A DNA stretch of 33,366 bases from an uncultured bacterium (GTDB taxonomy: Bacteria; Pseudomonadota; Gammaproteobacteria; Burkholderiales; Burkholderiaceae_E), in contig CAIVPX010000045.1 of assembly GCA_903907905.1 (NCBI GenBank), positions 1 to 33,366 of the forward strand, given 5' to 3'. This document shows, one piece after another, positions 32,309 through 33,366 of this stretch. The translations under genes were made by a program, and so were the position numbers. The notes under the pieces are model-generated. The model ran no database searches and was not told where the DNA came from. It was given only the letters and a program-made list of their open reading frames with translations. Each line of letters opens with the position of its first letter. Within the stretch, counting starts at the first letter, position 1.

Positions 32309-33366
<1,058 letters not shown>

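Overview
The window is GC-rich chromosomal DNA of a betaproteobacterium, most likely Burkholderiales. Three things support this. There are two periplasmic receptors of the Bug (TctC-like) family, which is strongly expanded in that order. The housekeeping runs trpH-like / yciO-like / M50 protease / trpS / dapA / bamC / MBL hydrolase and eno-ftsB are typical of Betaproteobacteria. The proteins also have the matching character, for example the ~400-residue long-form TrpS. I do not assign a genus.

Layout. (1) Positions 1-1417 are an accessory patch: the 3' end of a formylglycine-generating-enzyme-like gene, a ccdAB toxin-antitoxin pair with a decayed second ccdA copy directly upstream, and a strong inverted repeat. 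(2) Positions 1418-12887 are a long minus-strand catabolic array. In transcription order it holds a TAKP-like TRAP transporter (dctP-dctQ-dctM), an acyl-CoA ligase, a TauD/TfdA dioxygenase, a Bug receptor, a thiolase-like protein with its Zn-ribbon/OB-fold partner, a MESH1-like small alarmone hydrolase, a nucleoside/cytosine-type deaminase, a mandelate-racemase-group enzyme and a second Bug receptor. Many junctions are overlapping or 1-20 bp apart. (3) Positions 13268-16714 hold a GlcG/HbpS-like protein (plus strand), then a Rieske oxygenase alpha subunit followed by a glutamine-synthetase-like ligase (minus strand). This pairing recalls gamma-glutamylation of amines before oxygenation.

(4) Positions 16857-22565 hold mutS with a recognisable promoter, a Tat-type metallophosphoesterase, and the divergent pair FKBP-type isomerase / RoxA-like ribosomal oxygenase, with a 14-bp tandem repeat at the FKBP 3' end. 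(5) Positions 22599-30346 are a minus-strand housekeeping block: alpha/beta hydrolase, PHP phosphoesterase, YciO-like protein, M50 protease, trpS (with cysteines fitting an iron-sulfur cluster), methyltransferase, dapA, bamC and an MBL hydrolase. (6) Positions 30459-31919 are gamma-carbonic anhydrase and hslO on the plus strand. Positions 31951-33366 are ftsB and the 3' part of eno on the minus strand.

The strongest candidates for something undescribed are the catabolic array, whose substrate is not evident. Within it are the alarmone hydrolase embedded in a degradation operon, and the thiolase-like protein that lacks the nucleophilic cysteine at the usual place but sits next to an OB-fold partner, an arrangement known from retro-aldolases of steroid side-chain degradation. 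No tRNA, rRNA, CRISPR array or intact insertion sequence was seen.
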